64,000 nt of DNA from Timema cristinae (GCA_039000515.1 JBCFYV010000001.1:36809620-36873619), one strand, 5' to 3'. Shown: positions 11,990 through 25,600, counted from the stretch's first letter. Translations and numbers: made by a program. Notes: a model not told the origin generated them from the sequence alone.

Positions 11990-13404
11990 TGTTTTAGAAC
12001 ATATTTGAAGTGTGATGCAACATATTTCAGTTTCAAACTGGAGTAGGCCTATATATGAGGGGAGTTAAACAAACTAGAAGAAGGCATATTTCAAAGGGGG
12101 GAAGGAGGCGAGAAGAAATTGGTGTTAATACCCCGCCCTACCGACCTCCCTCTTTTCCAGTCCAAGTTCAATGAGTGTAACTGAATCTAAAACTATCGAC
12201 AGACACACCAGATAACGTAGATCATTTCCTCAGCGTCGGACTTACCCCAAGATAAGAGGGGCGAGGACAGTGGGTGAGAGTTACAATGGTTACTTAACTT
12301 TCGTCACTTAGTAATTTCGTTATTTTGAAAATTGTTAGAACCCTTAAAAGGAAGTGGAGTGGACACATATACGTATCAAACATAAATAAGAAATTGTGGT
12401 TTTTACTTTTCATTCTCATATTACATCAGCCAGATACAAATTATTATTATTTTTATTTTTATTATAACTATAATTATTTTAGCATAAACTTAGAGATACA
12501 CTAAACATTCCTAATGAAAAACTATCTTTACAAACATTAGCTTGTAACATGTACAAAGCCGTAACTTTGCAGTAAAGGTCCATCCAAGAAAATAAAAGAT
12601 CCCATCCATGTATAATTGTAGGTTATAAAAACATTGTTTGACATTTATTATTTGAATTCTTTTATAATACTTAATATTAAAGAGTAGGTAGGTTGTATTT
12701 AGAGAAAAGGCACCCACAATTGCGTAGATAGATATGTGAAACCCATTGAGGAACAACCACTCTAACTGCATTACTATACAGCCCTAACAGTTGATAGAAT
12801 TGTTGTTGAAAAAATTCAATAAAATATATAAAAAAATTGAATAAAATAATATTAACAAATATTATGTTAAAATTTATAATCAATTATCAATATTAACACT
12901 TATAGAGGCTAAACAAACATTGATCTGTGTTAAATTATCTACAACTTCCTCATAGGACCAGTTACGGTTCAGTAGCTCAAAAGACAACATAAATAATCCC
13001 TGCAGCCTTTTTTGATTAATGTGCTTCTTAAATAATGTTTAGTATAATTTTGAAAATGACCTTTCTCTGTTTCTATTGATTTAACAGAAAAATATGTACA
13101 GACAATTATTGTAAAGCAAAAATTATGCTCAATAAAGTGACTATTTAGTAGTTTTTTATTGAATAGTGAGATCATTACGGAACAAAGATAGGCTTAAAAG
13201 AAATGCTTTCATCTCTTGTCAATTTAATTTTCGGCGGTTGGACCCAAGTGGTGGGCCTGAGGCATTTTGCCACCACCTTATAGTTACACCATTTAATTTG
13301 TGACTATCAAGAATTTAAAAGTCTATTAACTTATTTTTTATTAATTGCATTCGGTATTCAAATGTAACCTTATACTTTTAAACATATTTTAATATGTTTA
13401 TCAC
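11990..13404. other. AT-rich stretch, no feature recognised
   Basis: No family-like coding, RT motif or SINE box was found. A small GC-richer patch at 13230-13280 ('cggcggttggacccaagtgg') has no assignable role. Confidence 0.4.
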
Positions 13405-13505
13405 TCGTTTTGGTGGACTCATGGTCTAACTCACTACTCTTGCAGTAGACTAGACTACCGATGAATATAACCTTCTTGAACCCTAAAACCACTAGCGCAC
13501 TTGTT
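13405..13505 (+). mobile_element. SINE fragment, type C, internally deleted
   Basis: The head 'gtggactcatggtctaac' continues into 'ctcttgcagtagactagactaccgatg' and then jumps to a tail-like 'aaccactagcgcacttgttg'. The central body is missing. Confidence 0.45.
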
Positions 13506-14099
13506 GAAAAACAAAATCCTTTCACAAACTAACTGTTTATTTGACAAAAACTATAATCTAGCCATTTTCCTCGGGAGCTTTATATCCTACTGCAAGAATA
13601 TATATACATATTCAAATTTGAAGCTAACATTTTTTTTAAAATTTGGAAAAAAATACATATTAATTATTTTATTCAATAAATATTACATAGGTAGCCTTGA
13701 TTGCCTCTACTACAAAAATTATAAACACATACTCTAAAATTAAATATTTAAAATTATAATAAAACACATAGAAATATACTGCAAGAAAGGTTTTTCACCA
13801 AATTGAATGGAAAATATCTATCTATCGATTTTGACCAAATTTGATTGTCTTACACACAAGTTTTACATTGAAGAATGATAATTTTGTAATCTATGTCTCC
13901 CTTGTCAATAACGTTTGTCTGGGTGTGTTCATATTATCTACACATTACTAGCTATTTTATAATTTTAGCTAAACACTCTATATAATAATACATCAATTCT
14001 ATAAATGTATACATTCAAAGTCCTTCATTAAATGTTTTGCAATGAACACACTTAAAATTATGTCTATAATTTTATTTTATTATCAACCTTTGCTACAAA

Positions 14100-14245
14100 T
14101 TTCGGTTGAATCCCAGCAGCGTGATCTGAGGTGTTTTTCTTTATGATTTATCATTCCCTTCACGCAAATGTGGGAAAACATTCTCTAAATTAACGCATTT
14201 CTTATACACCCTAGTCCAATATTATAAATTTAAGGCGCACATAAA
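14100..14245 (+). mobile_element. SINE fragment lacking the head
   Basis: It starts with a B-box-like 'ggttgaatcccagcag', followed by a SINE-like body 'cttcacgcaaatgtgggaaaac' and 'ctctaaattaac'. No A box is present and the 3' tail is worn. Confidence 0.45.
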
Positions 14246-14734
14246 AGGATATTAAGAAGTGAAGCATTTATAATATCACAACAACTAAAAAAGCTGACAT
14301 GGAAATAATCTTTACAATGCACACTCTTATGTGTGCTGAGTAACATCTTCATATTAGCATTTGTGTTCTCCCCTCCCCTTCCTTTCTATAGCTTACTTTA
14401 TTTCCATCTCTTTGACTTGGCATGCTATGGAATGCTGAAAATAATATTTGTGATTAATTTATTTTGTTAAATAATAATGGTCAAAATGTAATAGGGGCCT
14501 GTGTTTATTTTATTAATTTTAAAATAGTGGTGGTCAAGCCATGTTCAGTAGTGCCCTCATTCAACTTTCACTATCCACCTTTACAATTGATAGCAAAATA
14601 TTTTAAAGACATTTATCTATTGTATAAAGTGTATTTCTGATCGAAATTGTCAATAGTCCATAATGATTTAGATAGACGACCTGTATTATCAATACTAAAT
14701 TATTGACTCTGTATACAGATAATATTACTAAAGG

Positions 14735-15000
14735 TAGGACTAAATTGTTTGATTGGTACACCTAAGTGAACCAAGCCCGTGTTGGCTTTACACCTATGTA
14801 CTAATGTGTTAGAGAAGAGTAAGGTTGCTTTCAGATGACATACACTCACATTTTCGTGGAGGCTGAGTGGAAAACATTTTAGTAATAATAACTTCATAGC
14901 ACCCAACTTGAAACGAACCCCGATACCGATCCTCGACATTCCAGTTTATTGTAAGAGTAATACCTTAAATCATGCTGTCACTAAAGTGGGTCCCTTAATT
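14735..15000 (-). mobile_element. tRNA-derived SINE, type C, reverse orientation
   Basis: On the minus strand the head near 14998 reads 'gggacccactttagtgacagcatgatttaaggt', followed by a B-box-like 'ggggttcgtttcaagttggg', the body 'cactcagcctccacgaaaatgtgagtg', and a worn tail. The 79-codon minus-strand open frame here is part of the SINE. Confidence 0.6.
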
Positions 15001-15213
15001 ATATTAATGAGGTATTCTACGCACATGGTTTGAAATTAATGGATGAATATTAAATTACAGTATTAAAATTGTATCTTTCATTCAGAAACGATAGCAAATT
15101 CATAACATCTATTTTTTCTATAAAATTCACAAGAGCAAAACATTTATTTTTCTTTCGTCTGGTTGAGAGATAAAGTAGTTTTTTGTTTTATTTAATTTGA
15201 TCTCGTTTTACAG

Positions 15214-15388
15214 AAACTTCTTCCATTGCAAATCACACCGTGTTCACACCACTGATTTCATTAATGAACGCAGTCCAGCTGATATTCTACCTGCGAACAT
15301 CTGTGAATCACAGTGCAACGCTTGGCATCACTGCCTTGAGTTTTCACGAGAGGCTCATCCTGTTCAATCTTTCACCGATAGGTTGTAG
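15214..15388 (+). CDS. Candidate 3'-terminal coding exon, product unknown
   Basis: A pyrimidine-rich tract ending 'tctcgttttacag' gives a good splice acceptor at 15211-15213. The following frame is open to a TAG at 15386-15388 and encodes about 57 residues with a balanced composition, including 'HTTDFINERSPADILPANIC' and two close cysteines in 'ESQCNAWHHCLEF'. The exon is less AT-rich than its flanks. An ATTAAA-type polyadenylation signal follows at about 15417. No protein family was recognised and no upstream partner exon was found. A second frame (15240-15428) is also open, which lowers confidence. Confidence 0.3.
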
Positions 15389-15429
15389 CATACAGCAGAA
15401 CAACACTTTTTTTTTAATTAAAATATAAT

Positions 15430-16614
15430 TTTACATCTTTATTTATTATTAGAATAATATGTAATTTGAAAAATTAAAAACATAATTATTCTTAATCATA
15501 TTGAATATATTAATGCTTTCTCTGCAGATTTAAAATATTAAATGAAGAAGATAAACGATAAAGAACTAAATGATAAAGAAATGTGTTCATTGTAATGTAA
15601 TTAAAACAGTTTTAGCCAGATTCTACCCACATTTCAATGACAAGCCCAGTTTGTTTTATGCAGTGTTCTTTAAATCATTTTTTAGAACTCTAATTTAATT
15701 GGTTGGGTGGATATGAATAAATCATAAACCATGTTATTGATTTGATCTTTAAAGTTGTCAAAATCTGATACAAAATATAAATGAGTTTTCTTAGTATTCG
15801 GGTGTAAATAAGTCGCCTTAGAAACTGGCCGCGCTCATCTCTCATCGTGGTCTATCCCCTTAGATAAAAGATTTTTCAGGCATACACACAGTGACTTCTA
15901 TTTATTATTTTATACGTCTTATATCTCGGATAAACAGTGACAGTAACAACTCTAGTGCTCGTGAGCCTGTAGGCAGGTTCTTTGTTGGACCCACATAAAC
16001 ACACCTAACCTAAAAAAAAATCACTAAACAATCTAAATTTGGATTTTATATTTGGCTATAAGAACTAAGAGGAACATAATAAATTAATATGTTGAAGCTC
16101 AGAGCTTGTAACATAACGTTAATAAGTGATTTGGAAAGAATTATATAAGATTTAAAGATTTTGACAACTAATTAAGGGGGAAAGTGAAATAAAGATACTT
16201 TAGAATAACAGAAACAAATTGTTTTAGTTTTATACTATTTAATAAAATACTGTGAAAATAATTATTTAATATTTATACGAGACGCATCAAATTACCAAGC
16301 ACCACGAGTGCCTAAGTAACGCGACACCAGTATCAAGAGTTCCAAAGTGGGTACTTATTTGTTGAATTACTATAATCGCTTATTTGATGGTATAGTTACT
16401 ATGTCAACAATATTTTGCAGTGTATAAGGGAAATATTATTTTCTCCTATATAAATATCTACTATAATTATTGAAACAATATGTCTTGCCAATTCAGTGAC
16501 AAATTTCTTCCTCGAAGATAAATTTAATATCCAAGTAGTAAGAGTTTAAAATGTGAACAATTAAAGGTGTGGCTGATGGAGAGACGAACAGCATAAACAA
16601 GATAATAATTGGAA
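15430..16614. other. AT-rich stretch, no feature recognised
   Basis: No coding or repeat family was recognised. There are scattered short A/T runs only. Confidence 0.4.
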
Positions 16615-16990
16615 TTAGACAGTGATGCTGTTTGACATCCAGTCTGTTCAACTTGTATGAAGATCTGCTGGTCAGGAAAAACTTGGAGGGATGTGGTAAT
16701 TTCAGGATAAGAGGATGCGTAGTCATCACAGTAAAATAATATGTAGAATTCTAGCATGGCTGGCCAAAAATAAAGAAGCGTTTCAGGAAGTGATGGACTG
16801 TTTGGTGGAGACAAGGAGAAGATATTTCTTGGAGATCAATGTTGAGAAGTCAAAAGTAGTGTTGATTTCACATAAAAAATTAAAAGCCTCTGAAAATCAA
16901 AATTTTCAAAGAGAAGAGTTTACTGCTCGCCAGAAAAATGAAATTGTTGAAATTCTACATTTGGAGCATCACGCTGTATGAAACATAAAC
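16615..16990 (+). pseudogene. Degenerate LINE reverse-transcriptase palm fragment
   Basis: The plus strand reads 'GIRQ', a stop, 'CCLTSSLFNLYEDLLV', equivalent to the conserved G-V-R-Q-G-C-x-L-S-P-x-L-F-N-L-Y of non-LTR RTs. It continues 'LEGCGNFRIRG' and then, in the next frame, 'AFQEVMDCLVETRRRYFLEI' followed directly by 'NVEKSKVVLIS', which matches the post-FADD region (L-E-I-N-x-x-K-T/S-K-V). The FADD box itself is destroyed around 16735-16745. The relic is about 375 bp and inactive. The open frame 16715-16981 is its best-preserved part. Confidence 0.75.
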
Positions 16991-17669
16991 TTGGACTCTC
17001 AGGTATATGGAGGAGAAATACTTGTATATATTTTAAATGTGGTGCTGGATTTGATTTGTGAAGCTATTGAAATCATGGGGAAAAACTGTATAGTACCATT
17101 TTTGTACAAAATTTTGTCTAGTTTAATTTTGTATAGAAAGTTTATTACCCTAGGAACAACGGTTTTATAGATATTTGCCAAAAATTTAGAAAGGAGATAT
17201 TTGGACCACTTTCCCACACCCCGCTCACAGCCCCCCAACCGGGGACTTTTATTATGTTGATCAGAACAACTCAATGAACAACTGTACCGATTTTTAAAAC
17301 TCCATGATATTTCCCCCCCTATTTTGGCTAGTTTGACTGGCCTATTAATCTCGTTTGTCAGTGATTTTGAGGCCAGAGTATCTTGACTGAGTGTAATAAT
17401 CGTTTTCTATACTTCTTTTATGTTAATTTGGGTACATTACTCTCCATTCTGTAATCCTTGATCCAGGCATTCCTCATTACTACCCTATTAACGCAATTAA
17501 AATAAATGCGTACTAATTGAAAGAATTTAAAGATGTGGTGAGGAATTAATAGTGATGAATCCTCTACTTTAATTAGTTCTTATCATAATATTTAGCTTAA
17601 ATGGTTTTTTGTGAAAAATTTAGGCCCTTCAGAAGCCGTTACACTCTGATCCCCACTAAATTTTCTTTA
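16991..17669. other. AT-rich stretch, no feature recognised
   Basis: The 17215-17260 patch 'cagccccccaaccggggac' is GC-rich but isolated. No coding signal was found. Confidence 0.35.
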
Positions 17670-17910
17670 CATCCATTACTGTTTCTAGCCTGTGGCCTGG
17701 TTCGGTTTTTTATTAAAGTCATATATTTTACACAACAGCTTGCTAGGCCTCTCCTAGCTTCACATGTCTTATAATCTAAAATTTGACTAGGGCGAGCACA
17801 ACATCCCGACCCCACCTTTAATGTATCATTGTGAAAGGGTAAACCCATATTTCACCAATTATATTTTTTTAGCAATACTTAGAATCAAACCCAGAATTCT
17901 TAACATTAAA
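17670..17910 (-). mobile_element. tRNA-like SINE, type D, reverse orientation
   Basis: On the minus strand a B-box-like 'gggtttgattctaagtattg' near 17890 is followed by 'gggtttaccctttcacaatg', then 'aaggtggggtcgggatgttg', ending near 'ccacaggctagaaaca'. The same order recurs at 50440-50700. The 'tttacccttt cacagtg' segment is also shared with the right end of repeat L (32700 and 38920). Confidence 0.55.
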
Positions 17911-19639
17911 AAATACAATGTAATCTAATATATAATTTAGTGTTCACAACCAACTACAAAATAATACCATTTGTAATCAAAAATATAAACAAAGTAAACT
18001 TAGATTTTGACATATATTTGGAATTTTAAAATATTATTTTGAGCCATTTGAAATGATGTGATAGTAGTAATTATTTATCGCGAAGATACCAACAGTAATA
18101 TTATTTTAGATAGAAATAATAATGTCATCAGAAAAGTAGAATTTTTAAATCAGGTACATCATTAAACCATTGCAGTCTATGTTAACTTAGACTGTTCGAA
18201 ACACCTGAAAAGTCGGGCTCAGCCTGCACCTTTGCTTTTTGGCACACAATGTAGCCGATTGTTCAGTATTAGTAACATTGGCGTTTGGTCAATTCTGGAC
18301 AAAGGTAAGTCATGAGGTTAAAATAAAGGGACCCTAGTTTAAATGGAAGCCCACACGTGTCCTTTCTTGGGTTTTTGTTAATTTGAAAGTATTATGGGGA
18401 ATAAATAAATAGGGTGTCACAAAATATACATGGTATTAAAAAAAATTGTGATCTCAGAAATATTACTCATTTATTAAATTATAAGTGTATATATATAAAC
18501 TATAATTGTAATTCGAATACAAATAAAAATAATGGTAAACTTATTGTGGCCATTTTTTTTTGTTGTGGCTTGCAGATAAGTTTGACCTTTGGCATGCATT
18601 TAAAAGCTTTGAAAATATTATCATTATCAATGATTTTGGATTTAATCCACATGCAGTTTTCGTTAGTTTATATAATAAAGTCATCTATATAATTTCCCAC
18701 CAACCCAACACTCTTATAATTAGTAAACACTATCATAATATTAAGTATTGATATATCAAAGCTTTCTTTTATATAGGTTAACTAAAGTGGAGTGGGTCTG
18801 CCTATTTAAGCTAATTTATTTTTTCGTCAAAAAGCCAGGACGAAAAAAATCTACATCAAAATATTACTCATGAGTTTTGACACAGCAGCACTGCTTTTCC
18901 ACTGCTGTACTTGTTGATGCACTTTGAATTCTACTAGTGTGCGCAAAGAAACAAATCGCTTCCATTGGAGGATCAAACAAGTGTCAATATTCTGTAAAAT
19001 AAAGCTAAAATTACTATAAATTGGTGTTAAATACATAATTTAATAATACACTGCTCGGAATTATATTTAGAAACAATAAATATGGCTGAATACAACATAA
19101 AATTAGAACCTAACTTAAACAGTATATGAGGTACGATTATACATCAATCACGAAAGTAAAATGATCCTATACTCGCAAAGAGAAACGCTGCTTCACTTTA
19201 CACGATGTGTGCCGGACATACCCGGAAACAAACGATTGTTGGAATAAAGTTCGAGATCAGCTGGCCTGCCGGTCAGTCTGAGAAAGAAATACTTGCTCTA
19301 ATAAACGAAGAATTCTCGGATAGCTGTAATTTGGCCTAATGACTTTTGTGACGTTAATTTTTAGGCCAAATAAATTAAAGCTAAATGACATTTGTAAAAT
19401 TAATTTTTAGGACGTTTATATAAGGTGTGTTTGTATTGTCTTAGAAAACTTAGGTCATGATTTGTAATAATGTTCATTGATGGCGAGGTGTGAAATGGTT
19501 AGTTAAATAGTATATATTAATTACCTTTTCAAAATACATTCGTCTTCTTTCCATTATCTACTGCCCAAGGTATAACAGCACGTCCATTAACCTGTTGTAC
19601 CACTTTTGTATGTTGAACATTATGCAATGTAAAAGTTTT
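17911..19639. other. AT-rich stretch with one isolated splice-donor-like site
   Basis: At 18262-18304 an initiator-like 'ttcagtatt' is followed 40 bases later by 'acaaag|gtaagtc', a near-consensus donor. This could be a tiny non-coding first exon, but nothing else supports it. The remainder shows no coding or repeat signal. Confidence 0.25.
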
Positions 19640-20090
19640 GTACTCTTTTTTTTTAGCTTTTGTACCACATATAAAAAGTTTTGTACCCGTACCATTTTTG
19701 AGTGATTAGTATATAAATGTGACCACTCCATCTTAATATATTTGTTTTATTTTGAATTTTGTTCTTCTTCCATATCCAATTTATTTTATTAGCTTTGTAT
19801 CATTTTGTAACACGAATAAAAAGTTTTTGTACTCGTTCCTTTTTAAGTAATTAGCATATAAATAGGGATATTCCATTTATATAATTTTGTATTATTATGA
19901 ATTTTAGCAATTTTTCAATGCCAAAGCTTAGAATTATTTTTTGTACAGGTTTTTAACGCAAAGAAAATGTTGTGTATTCCTACCCATTTTGATTAATTAG
20001 CATTATATAAATGTGTGCACTCCATGTTGATAATTTTGTATTATTTTGAATTTGGAACTTTCTTCAGTGCCAAAGTATTTTTATCTGCCT
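19640..20090. repeat. Three-unit tandem repeat, about 145-bp period
   Basis: Landmarks 'gattagtatataaatgtg', 'aattagcatataaatagg' and 'aattagcattatataaatgtg' start near 19704, 19849 and 19995, giving spacings of 145 and 146. 'ttttattttgaattt' and 'tttgtac' recur at matching offsets. Units are diverged and AT-rich. Confidence 0.75.
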
Positions 20091-23000
20091 TTCTGCGTAT
20101 AATTGTTATTAATTTTACTAAATGAATTAATCAATCATTCACGTTTACTATAATTATATTGACTTACAATAGTTTGCTAACGGCTTTAATAACTTTTAAG
20201 ATTGGAAGGTTAACTTGTTTCTATCGAATCACCTAAACAATGTTTTCTCAAAAGGTATATTCTAGAGTCCTACTTGAACAATAATAAGTTTGTTAGATCT
20301 TACTTCTATATCTATGATAATAAAAATAATAATAATAATAATGAAATTAAGTGTTTTTTGTGTGCGATGTCCAGGCAAATCTATAGCACGGAGAGATCTG
20401 AAATTCTTTGCACTGGTGGACGTAAGGGGGTCCGAATGCATATCGAAGCCGGATTTCTAAATTAATAACTAGCTTTTTAATTAGGCTATTATTAAAAATA
20501 ATTTGAATAAAATGTATTTTTCTGGTTTAGAATTTCGTTTCAGAGATACGGGCACCATAGAGGTTGGTTGTTTGTGTGTGTTGTGATGTCACTGTCCAAT
20601 CCACAGTCCTATAAATCATTTAATTTGAACAATATACAAAAACTCAAACTTTTTGTAAGGTGAATCAATTAAGTGATTCAATTTTCCAGTCAATAAATCA
20701 ATTAGAATCATACACTATGACAGAGAGACTTAAATCAGGTAAACAGATTAAAATCTCTGATATTTGAAAGAAATTGTGAACAAATTATGTCAAAATATGT
20801 TGAATAAAGTTTTTAAGATTGCTTGCAAACTTAAATTTGTTTTTTATTCAATGCCTTTTAAGAAACTAATTTAATTCGAATTTTGGATGGTCGAATATTC
20901 TCCTGGTCCCTTCAAGTTCGAATTATCCAGGTTCCACTGTATTAAGAATAGTGAGTTTTTGGAAAATATCCATAAAATATCAAGTTTGTTTTAAAATCTG
21001 ATGACTAAATTCTATATATGAAAAATATGTACTTGTCATTTGTAAGAATTTTTTTTTTTCAATCACATAGATGGTTTATGTGAGCTTCTGATTTTATAGT
21101 ATTCAAAGGAATGTATTTTTCAACTTCCATTAAATTTCTGTAATTAAAATTATAATACTTGTTGATAAATTTTTTTCATACAAATAGTATTTAATTTCAA
21201 ACATCTAAATTTATTTTATTGCTTTGTAAGTCAAACATAATATTCATTTTTTACAATCAATCAGATCTTTAGCAAGTCGGAGGAAATGAACAATTAGTTT
21301 ACAGATAAACCGATGCTGAACCTTACTTGAAATATCCTCGAGCTTCACAGTTAGAGACACCTTGATCTAATTTATTTTTAAAGTAATGTGTGAGAGAGAT
21401 TTATTTTTGGATGTCGATAAAACCCCATATTATATACTTGTTAGAAGAAACCTTTTTTTATATATTGCTGTCTTAGCATAAGTATTTGCTCGCTTACGCG
21501 GTGATATGGTTGTAATTAACACCAAAATAAATAGTTTAAACTTACTATCTAATAAACAAATAAAACAAAATAAATTTACTTGCAAAACCATTAAATAACT
21601 GAAAACATATCTACATATAGAGCACAACTGCAAGCACGCTAACTATGGTTCGTTTACGTGAAGTCATTTTTGCAATGAACACAAAAGGATATATTTTGAA
21701 TTTAATATCTTTAAAAATTATAAAATTGATTTAATCACTCTAGTAAGTGCCTTAACATATAAAAAAAATTGTTCTGTTATAATTGTTTCTATTAATTTTG
21801 GAAATTTTGCCCCCACCTACCCAATGCTCATTTCTTTAACTCCCATTTAAACACTTATAGTTTTAAGACTTATTTAGTCTATTATTTGTACGTCTACCTT
21901 CAGCCAAAATTCAATTTTCTACTACACCTAATAATTGTTTTATAACTTCTCCCCTCCCCAATTAATTTCCTAGAGTTACATTTTAAACTATTCCTATATA
22001 TATAAACTCATTTTACAAGTGTTTAATCCTCAAACGTGTATTATAATGTTATCATGATTGTCTAACAGATGGCAGCACTAACACTATTTGAACAAAAATT
22101 GTACTTCGCACCTTTCCCCCTTCAATTTTATGAAATGAAATAATTTACACTGTTGCAGAGACATAATGGAACAAGAGCACAGGGGTTAAAAAAGAGAATA
22201 GCTGAAACAATATAAACTGTTACAGAAACATTGAGAAATGGGGACCACATTGGGCCAACAAAGAGCTTAACAATCAACTCTTAATTTTCCAGACCTTTAA
22301 TTAAAATTTTTTTATAGTTTGAATTAACCATTTTTTCAAGAATATAGTCAGATTGTACACAACAAGTCTAAAACCTAAAAATAAGCTATATATAAATACA
22401 CCCATCTTATATATATAGTTTAAAAAACACACATACACATTACACATATGCATAAATAAATAAAAACAAACACAAGCAGAATGTAAACAGAAAATAAAAA
22501 ACTAGGAATAGTTAACAGATGAAAATTGCAGATTTAAATCAGTTTTAGGTGTAAAATGACATTACGCTAGAAATAAGTAGTGATCATAGTTAATGTTTAT
22601 TTTCATATCTTTACACAATAAATAAATTCTTAATATTCATTAATTGCATTAAAAATTATCTTGTTGCGATAAACAAATTCTTCAAGTCTGCAGATTACTT
22701 ACAAAATGTCATATTATACGTCTTGTGTGGATTCAGTGAATCTTCTCACGTCCATTCTGAACGTCAGGTGGTTACTTTGTCCCACACAGGTGACGAAAGA
22801 CTATTCAATACATCCACTACTCTAGTAAACACGTTTGCCGCCTGTGTACACATTCCTCACATTCTATTTTACTCTGCGTCAATAACTAGACATTCTTGGT
22901 ATAAGGGGTGATTATTGCCTTTAATAAAGATTGTCCAGCCAGGTTTAAAATGAGTACACACACAATATAATTCACAATTAATTGACATAGAATTAGTCAA

Positions 23001-24786
23001 ACGTTTCCTTTTGAAATTCTATCATATGTTATATTTTTCCATTGATTTAAATAGTAATTTCGTGGGTAAGCCTGGTGAACACGAATTATTGATTATATTT
23101 TTTACTAAGCTATGTCTAACTTGTCAGAACCTGTCAGGTCATGAAATGTTGACATAAATAAAAATCTAGACTTGAATTATTTTTCTTTCAATCACATTAC
23201 TTCCTCTCTACAAAAGGTTGCAAGAAAGTATATATATGATTTCTGATTCCTAAAAGTCCCTTACTTTGGAAATCGGATTATAGTTACAGAAAAATTCCCT
23301 TACTGCGATAAACAAAGACAAACTAAATGTACTATCCCTAAAATTAACATATAACGCTCGAGGTATTGTGCCGGGATAATGAGTATTATCTCGCACAAGG
23401 GAATGGGTATCTTACTTTGCGTGGTATCTACTACCTTTCACCGATTTTTCTGCTAATTGGATTTCCCGTGGTCGGCCCCTGATGGTGGTAATGTTCCTAG
23501 ATCTTCACTAATGAACCTTTAATTAATTTTAGTGCTAAAACCTATTCTAAGAATTAGGGGTCCTTATCCCATTTGGGAAGTTGTCTGTAAATATGTACTA
23601 CAAGCTATGTTTTAGAAAAGAGACTATTACTGACTGTCTGGAACTGAACGGTTATCTAATTCTTGTTCTCTTGACCTATATCGCAACGGACCGTCACAGC
23701 CCAGCAGATAAGGTTGCCATGGCGTCCTGTGGAGTGGAATCCTTGACTCGCAGGAGTTAGCCACTATCACAACTGGTTTGTAATTATCAAATATTCTACC
23801 GCTGGTGCACTACACGCACTTGCGTGCACTTACCGTGAGGATTAGGATATACAACTACTAGCTACGTTTTGTTTGGTTAACACACGCTTAACTGGCTGGT
23901 TCAACTGTACTAATATGGAGGAAACATGGAAACAATTAAAAAGTAATTTGACATTTGTCATATTTGAAGGTACGTCAATAAAATAAAATTAGCTGTACCC
24001 GGCATACAAATTTGTAAGCAAGCTTCGCAATTTTTTTCGATACAGCTGATATGTGTGGAGTTGTGGGCGAAATTCCAAAATTTGTTGGGATCACTATTCC
24101 ATATATTATTATTTTTAATAATGGATACCATGTATGTATAAGTGTCTAGCAGTTCCTATTCTAAGTAAAATTTATTAGTTTCAGAAACAGACAGATGGAA
24201 TGGGAAAGCATTTCCATTACTGTGAAACAAAGTATTTGTAATGTACTATTGTCTCAATATAGTTGATTTTGAGGAAAGAAAAGATGTTTTATTTTGGGTG
24301 TTGTTTTGACAAACCCTGAATTTTTAATATTCATGTAACTCACTAATTGGAATTCATTGTGAATTTGTAATTGTGATGATCACATTGTGTTTCTTTTATT
24401 ATCGAAATCAATTATGCCACCCAAATGAAAAGCCAACGTTCGGGCAGGATAACATCTGTCGGGTCCACTAGTCATTTTATAATAAATTTAATTTATAATG
24501 TTAACTGTGATTAATTTGGTCAAATCTGGTTTTACTAAATCAATTCTGGAAATATAAACAATAAAACTGGCCATGTCGTAGGCAAGTAATAATACAATAT
24601 CAGAGTGAGGAGGATTAAATAAAAATTGAAAAGCAAGAATAAATATTGTTTTGTTTTACGAGCTTAAAACCACTTTACATAATATCTCTGCTTTTTTAAG
24701 GTTAGGAATATAAATTTATTCAAGTAAAAATATTGTAGTTCTGTACGATATTTAATAATATCTGTCTATAGCCAAGGATACCTGGA
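20091..24786. other. Long AT-rich stretch, almost featureless
   Basis: A short (AAT)n lies at about 20317-20345. Slightly GC-richer patches at 22715-22900 and 23390-23880 contain longer words but no frame with family features. The patch at 23719 has a good start-codon context ('gttgccatggcg') but the frame closes after 13 codons without a donor. No SINE or RT relic was recognised. Confidence 0.35.
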
Positions 24787-24910
24787 GTTTCACAACCTAT
24801 TGTGGTGCATTTATTTCTATTCGTCAGGATGTCTCCTTAGAGAGGATTTCGCATACATAGTCAGAGTTTGATTTTTTTTTTAAAGATATGGCTAGGTTTA
24901 TTTATCTCTG

Positions 24911-25600
24911 GAACCATTTAACCAATTGCGCTGTGCTTTTTACTTTTGTACTGGATCAATATCCAGGCAGGTTTTAGAATTATTTGTGTATAATCAGGGG
25001 TTTCGGTGGGAGTCTCAGTGAAGGGCCAGCCGTATGTTTGTATACATTTATGGAACAACACAATTACTGTGGTGTAGTTTTTATTATTCTTTAGTGTATT
25101 TATACAGACATTTTTTAGTATAGTTATTATTATTGGGTGTGTTGGTTTAAGTCCCGGTGAAGTGCCAGCTGGATATTTGTCTATATCTATGAAACTACAC
25201 AATTACTATGGTGTAGTTTTGATTATTTTGTAGAGTATTTATCCAGGCATATTTAGAATAATAATTATATTAGCATGGTTTGGTGTGAGTCCCGGTAAAG
25301 TGCCAGCCGGAGATTCGTATATATCTATGGAACCACTTAACCGATTAAAATTTAGTTTTTTTATGTAAGATATTTATCCAAGAAAATTTTAGCATGATTT
25401 AATCATGATTTATGTTGTAAATCATGGTGAAGGACCAGCCGGATATTTGTCAACTGATTCCGTATTTAATTCTATCCTGTAGCATATCAACCGGGGAAAT
25501 TGTAGTATGATAGACTTAGGTTTTGGGGTTCGAGTCCCTGTTAAAGTTTCGGATGGATGTTGTGTACATTTTATTTAGGATATATATAGCCACATAAGTG
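24911..25600. repeat. Tandem array of about 139-bp monomers
   Basis: Monomers start at 24911 ('gaaccatttaaccaatt'), 25053 ('gaacaacacaattac'), 25191 ('gaaactacacaattac') and 25330 ('gaaccacttaaccgatt'), with spacings of 142, 138 and 139. A fifth, weaker unit runs from about 25458 and a possible sixth precedes the array at about 24787. Each monomer carries a phrase like 'gtgagtcccggtaaagtgccagccgg'. In the last unit this becomes 'ggggttcgagtccctg', a match to the tRNA B-box consensus. Confidence 0.85.

Noticed and set aside
23719..23760. Start codon in a strong context ('gttgccatggcg') as a first exon
   Set aside because: The frame closes after 13 codons with no donor site before the stop.
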